Assembly (NCBI GenBank): GCA_016711435.1
Contig: JADJSY010000026.1
Location: 1 to 64,000, forward strand
Direction of reading: 5' to 3'
Length of the DNA: 64,000 nt
Origin: Lewinellaceae bacterium
GTDB taxonomy: Bacteria > Bacteroidota > Bacteroidia > Chitinophagales > Saprospiraceae
Within the stretch, counting starts at the first letter, position 1. Every line of letters begins with the position of its first letter. This document shows, one piece after another, positions 25,737 through 36,634 of this stretch. The translations under genes were made by a program, and so were the position numbers. The notes beneath the pieces are model-generated. The model ran no database searches. It was not told the origin of the DNA and saw only the letters and a list, made by a program, of their open reading frames with translations.

Positions 25737-25848
25737 AGGCGTTACTTAGCACACTGTCTATGAATGATTTATGCGCTAAAAACCGACACAAATATAAGCG
25801 CTTTATTGCAAAAAAACACGATTTGTCTCAAAGGGCTTGTTTCTTGAC

Positions 25849-25953
25849 GGTAGCATGGCCTTTAGGCCGTCGGGATAAGGCCATTCATGGCCGCCCGAAA
25901 CAGACAATCGCCTTAAAAGGCAATTGTCCCGACGGCCTAAAGACCGTGCTACC
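25849..25953. repeat. Paired REP-like palindromes (ACGGTCTTTAGGCCGT type)
   Basis: GGTAGCATGGCCTTTAGGCCGTCGGGA-type unit at 25849-25875 and its inverse at 25927-25953 differ by two bases. Each is itself an imperfect palindrome, so the locus is an inverted pair like a REPIN. A further internal hairpin GACAATCGCCTT/AAGGCAATTGTC lies at 25903-25928. A single related unit is at 52178-52202. Located between porQ and cvpA. Confidence 0.65.
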
Positions 25954-25967
25954 TCCAGCCGCTTTTT

Positions 25968-27031
25968 TTAGAAAAAATCTTTCAAATTCGTACCCACGCT
26001 AAAATGCACCACGCCGCCCGCCAGGTGATACGATCCATAGCCCATATCAACCCGGAAGCGATTTATTTTAAGACCTACACCGCCGGAAAAACCGGCCAGG
26101 CTGCGGTAGTTGTTAACCGAGAGTTCCCGTTTGCGCAAATGGTTGTAACCCAGCCGAATGCGAAAACCTTCGTTGCGACCCAGGAGGAATTCGCCGTTGA
26201 AAATAAAGTGTCTGAAAAAATTATCGACGCCTGCGTTGCCCTTTTTTGAACTTTCTTCCCCAAACAAGGATACATCGCCCGTAGTCAGATTGGGATCGTC
26301 GTACCGAATATCCCAGTCGTGCAGGTGGTGAGCAATAATGGTCATCCGAAAGGGCAGGTAGCGCAGTCGCTTGCTCACGCCGATTTGAATATCAAAGGGA
26401 AGGTCTTCGCGCAAATCATTGTACGTGACGAGTTGCACACCCGCATTGCGCAGGACCACCGCCGCCGAAAACAGCCTTGCGGTGTCCGAGTACAACAAAC
26501 CTGCATCGGCGCCCAGCATAGAGGCCTGGTATAAATCCAACGTAGATACCCCAAAACGAAGGTTCAGTCCCAGCGACAGGCGATCGCTCAGCGGCCTCGC
26601 AGCGCCTAAGGTAAACGTGGTTTCGGAAGCCTTTACCTGGCCCGTGATATTGCCAAATTCATCCGCCTGCTTGATGTCGCCATAGTTCATGTACTGCACG
26701 CCGCCTTGCAGCGTAAAACCTATTTTCGGCAAGTGATGGGCATAGGCGACATAGCCGTGCTGAATATCGGACAGAAAAAGTTGTGGTTGAGCGTTAGGCG
26801 GCCATCCATGCCCGCGTTCAGCGCCGCCGGATTGGCGGCTGCCAGCGCAACATCGTCGTCCCGCACAGTAATCTGTGTGCCGCCCAATGCCGTCATCCGC
26901 GCCGAGGGAGACAATTCCAGCAGTTTAAATATGTGTTGCCCGCCGGTAACCTGGCCGAACGACTCCGGCAGCAGGGCCGTAGCAAAGAGCAAAAGACAAA
27001 GGGCAATGCGGGTGTGTAAAAAAGTATTCAT
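25968..27031 (-). CDS. porQ: Type IX secretion system protein PorQ (frameshifted)
   Basis: Outer-membrane component of the T9SS in Bacteroidota, member of the PorV/PorQ-like barrel group. Signal peptide MNTFLHTRIALCLLLFATAL, then FKLLELSPSARMTALGGTQI and DVALAAANPAALN, the typical PorQ N-terminus. The first frame goes wrong after LTLNHNFF at about 26775; adding one T to a T5 run (A5 on the plus strand, 26775-26779) gives FLSDIQHGYVAYAHHLPKIG and joins the second frame ending at 25968. Corrected length about 354 residues. The gene is preceded by an ATAAC-family leader. PorQ fits the T9SS substrates in this window. Confidence 0.82.
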
Positions 27032-27040
27032 GGCCGAAAG

Positions 27041-27093
27041 TAGTTATCCGTTATCTGTTATTCGTTATCCGTGTTGATAATCAAGCATTTACA
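27041..27093 (-). repeat. Head-plus-ATAAC dispersed element, copy 3
   Basis: Read on the minus strand: AAATGCTTGATTATCAACAC followed by GATAACGAATAAC words, ending 10 nt before the porQ ATG. Confidence 0.75.
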
Positions 27094-27184
27094 AAGAATT
27101 TAATCATACTAATTCTGCTGAATTACTTAAAGATGTGGTCTATGTGTCAATTCTATATGCCTATGTGGTAGAAGAACTCAAAAA

Positions 27185-27805
27185 TCAATCTTTTTTCCAT
27201 TTGGTACGGCAAATACCCATCTGACAATCAGCAATCCTAACCAATTGCCCGGTTTCATCGTATTCCTTCAATTCTCCCTGTTCGAGTGGCAGGTCTTCCC
27301 CGGGAACGTACCGGCCTTCGGCTTTGAGTGCTCCGGTTTCATAGTACTCCGTAAATGGACCGTCTTCTTCGTTGTTGCGCAAGGTTACTTTTTCTTTCAC
27401 CACGCCGTTCGGATAGTAGGCGATGCTCAAACCTTCCAGCGCCCCGTTCACAAATTCCTGCTCAACCTGGATGGAGCCGCTTTCATAAAATTTCTGGTAC
27501 TTCCCGTGGTAAATGCCCTTTTGGTAATGTTCAATACTTTCCACCGTTCCATTGGGATAAAAATACTTGCGCTCCCCGTCTAATGTGTCGTTGCTATACC
27601 GCGCTTCTTCCAGCAGTTGGCCCGATTCTGAAAACCGCTGATACAAACCTTCTTTGGCAAAATCTTTTTTCCGGCGCTCGAATCGCTCGAGATGTCCCCT
27701 TTCGTCGCGGTGTTCCACAGTCTCCACAGGATTATCCCCACAATATACCAGACATAAAGAGTGTAAGATTCCGCCTAGAAGCAATGAAATACGGCTGTTT
27801 TTCAT
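27185..27805 (-). CDS. YwqK/MORN-repeat lipoprotein
   Basis: 206-residue lipoprotein: signal MKNSRISLLLGGILHSLCLV with Cys just after; start at 27805, not 27859. The mature part is a tandem of about seven 23-residue MORN/YwqK-type repeats such as GLYQRFSESGQLLEEARYSN, GERKYFYPNGTVESIEHYQK and GKYQKFYESGSIQVEQEFVN. Databases often call this a toxin-antitoxin YwqK antitoxin, but there is no toxin partner here, so only the repeat fold is supported. Probably cell-surface or periplasmic. Confidence 0.8.
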   Translation of the reverse strand: MKNSRISLLLGGILHSLCLVYCGDNPVETVEHRDERGHLERFERRKKDFAKEGLYQRFSESGQLLEEARYSNDTLDGERKYFYPNGTVESIEHYQKGIYHGKYQKFYESGSIQVEQEFVNGALEGLSIAYYPNGVVKEKVTLRNNEEDGPFTEYYETGALKAEGRYVPGEDLPLEQGELKEYDETGQLVRIADCQMGICRTKWKKD

Positions 27806-27874
27806 GGAATAGAAGATGTGTGACCCGATACAACAAACGTTGATGGAGCATTGACGCAAAAAATAAAAAAAGGG

Positions 27875-28040
27875 ATGCCCGAGAGAGTCCGAAGTCTTTA
27901 GTGCGAAGTGCGAAGTCCGTAGAGTGCACCGTACAAGTGCGAAGTCATTAGTCCGAAGTCCGTAGAGTGTGCCGTTTCATACTTGGGTTTCCAAAATATG
28001 AAACGGTGGGCTCTACGGACTTCGGACTGTCGACTTCGGA
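27875..28040. repeat. CGAAGTGCGAAGTCC-word region with hairpin
   Basis: Degenerate 11-nt words (GTGCGAAGT/GTCCGAAGT) lead into an inverted repeat: 27951-27980 (GTCCGAAGTCCGTAGAGTGT...) against 27998-28027, 30 bp with three mismatches. The word family is the same as in the 51-bp tandem repeat at 32012-32140. Overlaps the 3' end of the first metalloprotease gene. Confidence 0.7.
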
Positions 28041-28048
28041 CTGATGAC

Positions 28049-31000
28049 TTACTTGACAATTAGCTTGCGGGCGCCCGTTGCTTTGCTATTTGAAACAAGG
28101 ACGGTGTACACGCCCTGCGGCAAATCCGAAACCTGCATGACTAAGGTCACATTGCCGCTGCCGAGTGTTTGGCTGCGCAGCAATTGGCCGGTGGTATTAA
28201 AAAGAGTGATCTGGGCATCTGTGCTCAGGGCTTCGCCGAAAGAGATACGAACCGATTCATCTGCCGGATTCGGGGCCAGATCAAAGGCAATATTTTGCTT
28301 GAGGTCTTTCGTGCCCGAAACCAGAGTCTGAATCGTAAACGTACCACTTACCAGGCCGCCTTCCCCGTCTGTCACTGCAAAGCGGAATTCGTCGGTGCTG
28401 GTATTAAAACCAAAATCGAAAAAGCGGATAGCGCCGTTGTCGAGTTGAGCCTGTGTGAATTGGTCGCCTGGTTTTAAAGCAGCGGATCCGTTGTTTTCCA
28501 GAATACCAAATTCCGGAACCGTAATGAGCGTGTAGGTCAACTGTGCCGCCGTGTTATTGGCGTCCTCTGCTTTGAGCAGGGTAGTCGTAATGGCAGCATT
28601 GGTACCTGATGTCAATTGCAGGGTATTATTGTTGACAATAAACGGGCCGGTGAGTGAAACGCCGGAGCATAATTCCAGTTGGAAACCAAGCAGTTGTCCG
28701 CCGGAGCTGGGCGTATTGTCTTTGACCTGCAAAATCCATTCTCCCGCTGCATTCTGGCCGTTAAAGGCACTCAGGTTTTCGGTAGGTTTGTAGAATGCTC
28801 CATTTTGCGGCGGCGGGCAGGTAAATGCGCCATTGGCGCCATCATCGAATGCAATATTGAAACTGCCTGCATAAGAGCTGCACCTGCTTTTGAATAACAA
28901 TACGTTGCCGCCGGTCGGTCTGACCAGGCGCACTTCGAGGTCGCCGAAAAAGTCGTGACTGCCCTGTACCCTTTTCACATTTACATCGCTGACAGGCCCG
29001 CCGGAAGGAATCGTGATTTTAGATTCGACCGTAGGCGTTCCGTTGGAAGAGATGTTTTTTGGTAAATCCGTAGCGCTAAAAGTGAGGCAGGTTTGTATCT
29101 GCACCATAAAAACAAACGGTCCCGACCAGTCAACTACGCCGCACTCGTTTTTAGGACGCGCGCGCCAGTAGTAGGCCTGGCCTTCATTCAGGTCGCTTGG
29201 AATGTCGAAACTATTGCCAATAACAGCGTAGTCGACGGCCACCAGCGTACCCACTTCAAAAGAAGGACTGGTCGCTACTTCCACTTCGTACACATTGGCG
29301 TCCGGCACGCCGTTCCAACTCAATACGGGAGATATAACCACACCGGAAGCGCCATCAGCAGGACTTACCAATGCAAATGCCGAAAAGTCATTGCCCACGG
29401 TGGTCAGTTCCAGGTCGTACGTACGGATGGCGCCTGCCTCTGCCTGGATAGTCGCAGTGAATGTAGTCTCTGGCTGGCCCGGTGCAAATTCGATGGTTAA
29501 CGTACTGTTGTTACCCGGCAATACCGGATTTGGGCTGAAAGTGCCCGTAGCGCCCGCAGGCAGGCCGCTGATCGAAAGTGTGATGGGGGTATTGAAGCCC
29601 AGCGCGGAGGAGGTGCTGATCTCCGTCGTGTATCCATTTGGCAGACAGGCAATGTCTTTCAGGCCGCCGCATATCGTAAAGCCTGCTGTCTGTGGTTGCT
29701 GAATTTTGAAATTCGCATTGGAAATATCAAAAAAGATGTGGTCATCCGCCTGAACGCGGATGCGGGCTGCATTGCTCACATTGTTCGGCACTTCAACGCA
29801 ATAACTGCCGGTATTCGGCACACCCGAAGCCAGCAGGATGGGGTAAGTAAGCCCGCCGTCGGTACTCAGGTGGATATTCACGGATTGACAGTTGACTAAG
29901 GAGCCGTCGGTGTTGGCTACATTCCAGGTAACAATCTGGTTTTCACCCACATTCCAGGTAATCAATTCATTCGGATAGGTCACCAAAAACGGTCCGGCTG
30001 TGGTGGTCGACTGCATTTTTACTTCTGTCCAATCCACCCCGCCGCCGCCGGCATGGTTATCGCGCACCGTCATGCGGAAAGTAAGCAGGCGGTTATAGGT
30101 AGGCAACACCTCCGAATTAGATGGGTTGTTGCTAGCCACCGTTTGAATGCGGGGGAAAGTTCTTTCAGGTACCGATACTGGCGGGAAAGAGCGAAAAGAC
30201 GGGGCGGAGCCAGTCGGCGCGCCCAACTGAGTAACGGGGCCTAAATCATATTGCTCCCAGCAGTAGCTGAGTACATCTCCGTCAGAATCGCTGCCGCTGC
30301 CGGATAGGACAAAAGGTGTACTAATCGGCAAATAAAGACCTAAAGCCGGAATATCCGTCGCTGCATCAGGCGTACTATTATTGGTGGAAAGCGTTTCGCC
30401 GCAGAGATTGCCATCTCCCGTTGCAACAAAATTGCGCACCTGCACAATGTTCCCAACATGAAAATAGGGATCACTGTCATCCTGAATATTATTGCCTCCT
30501 TCGCAGGCACCGGTGTATGACATGATGGTAGTACCACTGCCGGGTTCAAATGCATTATTTACGGCTATTTGTAATTCATTGCCCGGACAATTGTTCCAGC
30601 CTATGTGATCCACTCAATTGGTGGCACATTTCATGGGCGGTAGTGAGATAAAACTTTTCAGAATTCGGCGAAATATCGGAAGAGGATGCCCGTCCTTTAT
30701 TCAAAATATCGCAAACGCCTCCCGCAGATGCAACCCCCACCGTTCCGAATGGGCTTATCACTCTTTTACAGAAAGCGTGACCGACATCGTAATTATTAAG
30801 ACCAATCACCGGGTTGATGGCGCTGGGATTTTCACCGAGCCAGATGCTTGGGTCATCAACACCTGAAGTAAATGGATCGGTGGCAGGGTCCAAATAAAAT
30901 AATTGCATCATTGTTGGCTATCAACTGGAAACGAACGGCAAAGTCCCGCTCCTGAATAGCAGTGATATAATTTACGGCCTCGACGATGGCGCTGAGTACC

Positions 31001-31689
31001 AGCGGTTTGGTGCCGCCGTTAAAAATGGAATATTCCGCTTGTGCAGCAACAGCGAGTCTGTATACTTTCAGTTGTACAGGTTCTGCGGAGCGCTGCTCTG
31101 CGCGGAATACATCCTCCTGAGGGTTCCACGAATCATGCGTCCCGCATTTTATCATGCCTTCAGGAGCCGTCTCTATAGGCAAATCGGAAACTTTATACGC
31201 CATGTAAATAGTATTATGGCCTTCCGCATAAGGTAGTACCGACTGGCTTCCACTTTCATCTCCGAATATAAAAGCATGGAATCCTTTATACCCTACTCCA
31301 AGCCGAACGATTACGCCCGAACCATCCGTCGCCACACCCGAATAGGTATGAATCGCCGGAAATTTGGCCGCCAGTTCGGGCGCCATCACGGGCGACTCCA
31401 CCACTTTAAAGGTACGCATCGAGCCATTGGCCATGGGCAGATCGAGCAGCAAGGCGCGCTCCCGGGCCGCTGGTGTAAATTCCATCGGCGCAGTTTTGAG
31501 CGCCGATTCCATGGCGTTGTAATCTAACTGGAATGCTTCAAAGGCTGATGGTTGTATGGTACGCGGGGCGTTCGCAGGAAGCGCAATGGCGTCCGGCGCC
31601 ACTGGCGTCCAAAAATTGGGTGTTGAAACCTGGGCTGCAAGGCTTGAAAAAAGCCCCAAAACCAGTGTGATTGAATAGATCAGGCGCAT
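28049..31689 (-). pseudogene. Reprolysin-like T9SS metalloprotease, copy 1 (two frameshifts)
   Basis: Secreted zinc metalloprotease, about 1,210 residues if repaired. The signal MRLIYSITLVLGLFSSLAAQ and a propeptide come first. The frame is lost near 30893 (T4 should be T3) and again near 30602 (one extra G). The middle frame holds the active site HEMCHQLSGSH, a metzincin HExxHxxxxxH variant with Ser where Gly is usual. The last frame (854 codons) carries a PGSGTTIMSYTGAC Met-turn, an Ig-like/reelin-like region, a proprotein-convertase P-domain (DFFGDLEVRLVRPTGGNVLL; GEWILQVKD), a cadherin-like/NG2 repeat, and a T9SS type A tail (FDLAPNPADESVRISFGEAL). Two single-base errors could be real or technical. 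Confidence 0.8.
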
Positions 31690-32011
31690 ATTATACTTTA
31701 AGTTGAGTAGTTGAGAATGTTGATGGTTGAGTTATTGATGTTTTTTAATAAACTGGCATTATACCGGGTGTTATAAATGGGGTTAAAACCCCCTATATAT
31801 CAATTGTTGACTAGCCACCGGCTGAAGCCGATGGTTATTGATATAAGCCGCTCGATTTTGATTGACCCAAAACGCTGTTTCAATAACTCCCGGCTTCAGC
31901 CGGGAGCACGTACAGATACCTTAATACGGGGTTTCAACCCCATTTAATGCCGTTTTATTTAGAAACTTCAATAAGTCGGGTGTTATTTAAAAAGATGTTT
32001 ACGCTGGTTCG
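31690..32011. repeat. REPIN-type element, copy 1, between the metalloproteases
   Basis: 31774-31947 is a 174-bp unit: terminal AAATGGGGTTAAAACCCC and its partner GGGGTTTCAACCCCATTT, and two inward-facing GGCTGAAGCC palindromes (31815-31834 and 31887-31906), each with a GTTATTGA tail. The reverse complement is homologous over its length to 52260-52431. A 10-bp direct repeat CGGGTGTTAT flanks it (31765-31774 and 31977-31986), possibly a target duplication. The remainder before 31760 has GTTGAG words. Confidence 0.75.
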
Positions 32012-32140
32012 GACGACTTCGCACTGACGACTTCGGACTTGCTACGGCGTACTCTTCGGACTGACGACTTCGCACTGACGACTTCGGACTTGCTACGGCG
32101 TACACTTCGGACTGACGACTTCGCACTGATGACTTCGGAC
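32012..32140. repeat. 51-bp tandem repeat, about 2.5 copies
   Basis: Units start at 32012, 32063 and 32114 (GACGACTTCGCACTGACGAC...), nearly identical, each built of ACTTCGGACTG-type words. It runs to the stop codon of the second metalloprotease gene and shares words with 27875-28040, the equivalent position in the first copy. Confidence 0.8.
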
Positions 32141-35100
32141 TTACTGGACAACGAGTTTCCGCGCACCCGTTGCCTTGCTGTTGGAAACCAATACCGTATA
32201 CACCCCTTGCGGTAAATCTGAAACCTGCATCACCAGGGTCACGTTTCCGCTACTGAGTGTTTGGCTGCGCAGCAGTTGACCGGCAGTATTAAAAAGATTA
32301 ATGTGCGTATCTGTGTTCAGGGCTTCGCCAAAAGAGATGCGAACCGTTTCCTCTGCCGGATTGGGCGCCAGATCGAACGCAATCTTTTGTTGCAGGTCTT
32401 TTGTGCCCGAAACCAGCGCCTGAATCGTGAAGGAACCACTTGCGAGTCCGCCTTCGCCGTCCGTTACTGCAAAACGAAAATCATCCGTACTGGTATTGAA
32501 GCCATAATCGAAGTAGCGAATCGCGCCGTTATCGAGTTCCGTTTGGGTGAACTGGTCGCCGGCTTTCATAGCGCCGCCGCCGTTTTTCTGTAGAATACCA
32601 AAAGCGGGAACTGTTATGAGCGTGTATGTGAGTTGATCCGCTGAGTTATTGGCGTCTTCCGTTTTGAGCAGACCGGTTGTAATGGCAGCATTGCTGCCGG
32701 ACGGCAATTGCAGGGTATTGTTGTTGACAATAAACGGGCCGCTAAGCGAAACGCCGGAGCATAATTCCAATTGGAAACCCGTCAGTTGGCCGCCGGAACT
32801 GGGAGCATTGTCTTTTACCCTTAAAATCCATTCACCCGCTGCATCCTGGCCATTGAACGCGGTCAGGCTTTCGGCGGGTTTGGAAACGGCATTGTTTTGT
32901 GGCGGCGGACAGGCAAAGGTCGTATTGGCAAGGTTGTCAAATGCAATATTGAAATTACCGGCAAAAGAGCTGCACCTGCTTTTGAACAACAGCACATTGC
33001 CGCCGGTCGGTCTGACCAAGCGCACTTCGAGGTCGCCGAAAAAATCATGGTAGCCCTGTACTTTTTTTACGCTGACACTGCTGATCGCTCCGCCGGAAGG
33101 AACGGTGATTTTGGATTCGATCGTTGGCGTTCCGTTGGAAGAGATGTTTTTCGGCAAATCCGTAGCATTAAAAGTGAGGCAGGTTTGTGTCTGCACCATA
33201 AATACAAACGGCCCCGACCACTCTGCTGCGCCGCATTCATTTTTAGGGCGGGCGCGCCAATAGTAGGCCTGGCCCTGGTTCAAAAAGTTGGGAATATCGA
33301 AACTATCTATGGCGACATTGTATGCAGATGCCACTAATACGCCTGCTTCAAAAGAAGGGTTGGTAGCGATCTCCACTTCATACACATTGGCGTCCGGCAC
33401 AGTATTCCACCGCAGGGCGGGAGAAGCATTGACGCCTGAAGCTCCGTCGGCGGGGCTGAGTAATTCAAATGTCGAAAAATCATTGCGCACGATTGTCAGT
33501 TCCAGGTCGTAGGATCGGGTAATGCCGGCATCTGCCTGCACCGTAGCGTTGAATGCAGTTTCCGGCTGATCCTGCGCAAACTCAATGGTCATCGTACTGC
33601 TGCTGCCGGGTTGTACCGGATTCGGGCTGAATGTGGCCGTCGCGCCGTCGGGCAGGCCGAGTGCGGAAAGCGTGATCGGACTGTCGAAGCCCTGTATGGC
33701 AGAAGTCGTGACGAGCGTTGTGTAGTTATTCGGCAGGCAGACTATTTCTTTCAGGTTGCCGCTGCAAAGACTAAAATCGGGCGTCGCAGGCTGCTGTATG
33801 CTAAAGTTGGCGTTCGAAATGTCAAAAAAGACATGGTCGGCGGCTTCCACCCGGATGCGCGCGCTGTTTGTAACGTTATTTGGAACCTGAATACAATAGC
33901 GGCCTGTGTTGGGCACACCCGATGCCAGCAGCACGGGATATGTCTGCCCGCCGTTGAGGCTCAGGCGAATGTTCACTGTTTTACACTTGACCAAGGGGCC
34001 ATCCGTATTGGCCACATCCCAGGAAACAATCTGATTTTCGCCTACCTTCCAGGCGACCAGTTCATTCGGGTAAGTAACCAAAAACGGCCCTGCTGTGGTC
34101 GTGGCTCGCATCTTTATTTCCACCCAATCCACAGCTCCCGCGACAGGGTGATTGTCGCGCACCGTCATGCGGAACGTGAGCTGGCGGTTGTAAGTTGGCA
34201 ATACTTCCTTGTTGGAAGGAATATTACTGATGATCGTTTGAATACGCGGAAAGGTTCTGTCCGGTGTCGATACAGGCAAATAGGAGCGAAAAGTAGGAGA
34301 ATCGCCATCAGGTTCGCCCAATGGGTTGCTGTCTCCCAGATCGTATTGTTCCCAGCAATAAGTCAATATATCGCCATCCGTATCGCTACCGCTGCCGGTC
34401 AGGGTAAAAGGTGTACTGATGGGCAAATAAAGTCCAGTGGCCGGAATGTCGGTCGTTGCTGTCGGGGTATTGTTATCTGTATCGATCGATTCGCCACATA
34501 GGTTGCCATCCCCTTGTGCCACGAAAGTTTTCACCTGGATAATATTACCAAGGTGGAAGTACGGGTCTTCCTGAAATTGAATGTTCTGGCTACCGCAAGC
34601 CTTGGTGTAAGACATAATGGTGGACCCGCTGCCTGGTTCGAAGGCATTAATAGGATGTAAACTCCCCTCATTGCCGGGACAATAACTCCAGCTATGCAGG
34701 CCACTCAGCTGATGGCACATTTCATGGGCGGTAGTCAGATAAAAACTTTCATTATTTGGGAAAAAATCAGAAGATGCGGCCTGTCCTTTGGCTTAATATC
34801 TGACAAACGCCGCCCGGCCCTGCAATCCCTATCGTACCATTTGGCTGATACACTTTTACAGAAGGCGTGACCGACATCGTAATTATTAATACCAATCACC
34901 GGATTAATAGCGCCGGGATTTTCACCCAACCAGGTCCAGGATCATCAGCCCTCATGTAAATGGATCGGTATTGGATCCAAAAATAATTGCATCATTGTTG
35001 GCAACCAATTGGAAACGAACCCCGAAATCGCGTAAATAAATGGCGGCAATAAAATTCACAGCTTTCGACGATAGCGCTGAGTACCAGCGGTTTTGTGCCG

Positions 35101-35789
35101 CCATTAAAAATGGAATACTCTCCCTGGGCCGCAATAGCGAGTCTGTACACCTTTAATTGCACAGGCGCTGCGCCGCGTTCGGCTACTGCTACTTGTTCTG
35201 CATGGGATACATCCTCCTGGGGGTTCCATGCGTCATGCGTTCCACATTTTATCATGCCATCAGAAGCAGGGTCTACAGGCAAATCGGAAACTTTGTAAGC
35301 CATATAAACACTGTTCTGTCTTCGGCATACGGTCGCATTGACTGGTTGCCGTTCTGCCCATCAAATATAAAAGCATGGAATCCTTTGTAACCTACTCCAA
35401 GGCGGACAATGACATTGGAACCATCCGTCGCCACCCCTGAATACGTATGAATAGCCGGAAATTTGGCTGCCAGTTCCGGCGCTATCACCGGCGATTCCAC
35501 CACGCGGAAGGTACGCATTGAACCATCGGCCATCGGCAGTTCGAGCAGCAAGGCCTGCTCCCGGGCGGCTTGTGTGAATTCCATCGGCGCGGCTTTGAGC
35601 GCCGTTTCCAATGACTCATAATCTAACTGGAATGCCGCCAGCGCAGCAGGTTGAATCGTTCGTTGGGCGTTTGCCGGCAGCGCAATCGCTTCCTGTGCAA
35701 GGGGCGCCCAGAAACTGGGTGTAGAAATTTGGGCTGCAAGGCTTGAAAAAAAGCCCCAAAACCAGTGTAATCGTGCTAAATAAGCGCAT
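32141..35789 (-). pseudogene. Reprolysin-like T9SS metalloprotease, copy 2 (many frameshifts)
   Basis: Tandem paralogue of copy 1 with the same domains. The start is at 35789 (MRLFSTITLVLGLF). Aligning by eye with copy 1, the first 1,050 bases contain at least six indels: T7 instead of T6 at about 35751, a missing A near 35318, an extra A near 35068, one or more around 34930-34950 and further ones at about 34790-34850. The 859-codon remainder (32141-34720) is intact: HEMCHQLSGLHSW active site, PGSGSTIMSYTKAC, P-domain (DFFGDLEVRLVRPTGGNVLL), cadherin-like repeat and T9SS tail (FDLAPNPAEETVRISFGEAL). The intact end with a shattered front suggests a decaying duplicate or a locally bad assembly. 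Confidence 0.78.
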
Positions 35790-35914
35790 GGTCAATTGTT
35801 TATAAAAAAAGTAACAATCCGGTATGGAACCGGAAAGAACACAAAATTCAGAAGTTTGAACGGGCTGACGGATTTTTTTAAGAAGTTTGCTTAAAAATGA
35901 CGTTAACCGTAGGG

Positions 35915-36000
35915 TTAGGATTGAGGGTTGATTGAGGGCCGATCTGTGAAAAGGACGCTCATTCACATCAACCTCAACCTCAACTTCTCAACCCTCTTTC
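35915..36000. repeat. GGTTGA-word inverted repeat
   Basis: TTAGGATTGAGGGTTGATTG on the left faces CATCAACCTCAACCTCAACT and CTCAACCCTC on the right; arms are made of the same degenerate words as at 21880. It lies upstream of the second metalloprotease and at the end of the LysE gene. Confidence 0.5.
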
Positions 36001-36007
36001 AAAACCA

Positions 36008-36634
36008 TCAAACCACCCTTACCATCAGCACCACGCCAAATACCAGCAAAGTGACGCCGATGCCGCGTTGCACCCACAAGGTATGTTGCGGGGTGAGAAA
36101 ACGGCGAATCTGCCGGGCGCCATACGCTTTCAGGGTATCCGAAACCACGAGGGTTCCGAGCATGCCGCCAAAAAAGTATATGGACTCATGGGTATTCCAG
36201 CCATTTGGAATAATCAATGCGCCGGCTATACTCAGCCAGAAAAAAACAGTAAAAGGGTTGATCGTATTTAGCAAAAAACCGCGCAGGCAATAACTTGTTA
36301 AACTGCGATTTCGCTGCCCGTTTCCCTCCGGCGTTACATCGAGTTTCCGGCGTCTGCCTGCTGTGAGCAGACTGCCTATTCCAAAAATAATCAGTAAGCA
36401 GCCTCCTGCGATACCCGACCATAATTTGAAACCTGGCAAGGCCGTCATGCGAGCCAGGGCGTCTACGCCGCTCATGACCAAAAATACATACAAAACATCA
36501 CTGAGCCAGATACCCAGCGCGACAGCTATTCCCGCACGAAAACCCTGCGCGATGCCGGCTTCTACGATAGAAAAAAACAATGGCCCGATCATGAAACTGA
36601 GCGAAATACCCAGCAGAATCCCCTGAATAATCAT
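36008..36634 (-). CDS. LysE family amino-acid exporter
   Basis: 208-residue inner-membrane exporter with six hydrophobic helices. GILLGISLSFMIGPLFFSIV is the family N-terminal G-P-F signature; AGIAVALGIWLSDVLYVFLV and LNTINPFTVFFWLSIAGALI (NPxxxxFW) match the second half. Substrate may be lysine, threonine, homoserine or other small amines and cannot be chosen. Starts with ATG at 36634, preceded by an ATAAC-type spacer. Confidence 0.82.
   Translation of the reverse strand: MIIQGILLGISLSFMIGPLFFSIVEAGIAQGFRAGIAVALGIWLSDVLYVFLVMSGVDALARMTALPGFKLWSGIAGGCLLIIFGIGSLLTAGRRRKLDVTPEGNGQRNRSLTSYCLRGFLLNTINPFTVFFWLSIAGALIIPNGWNTHESIYFFGGMLGTLVVSDTLKAYGARQIRRFLTPQHTLWVQRGIGVTLLVFGVVLMVRVV

Noticed and set aside
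27185..27805. Toxin-antitoxin locus suggested by the usual YwqK name
   Set aside because: No toxin gene is next to it and the protein is a lipoprotein built of MORN-type repeats.
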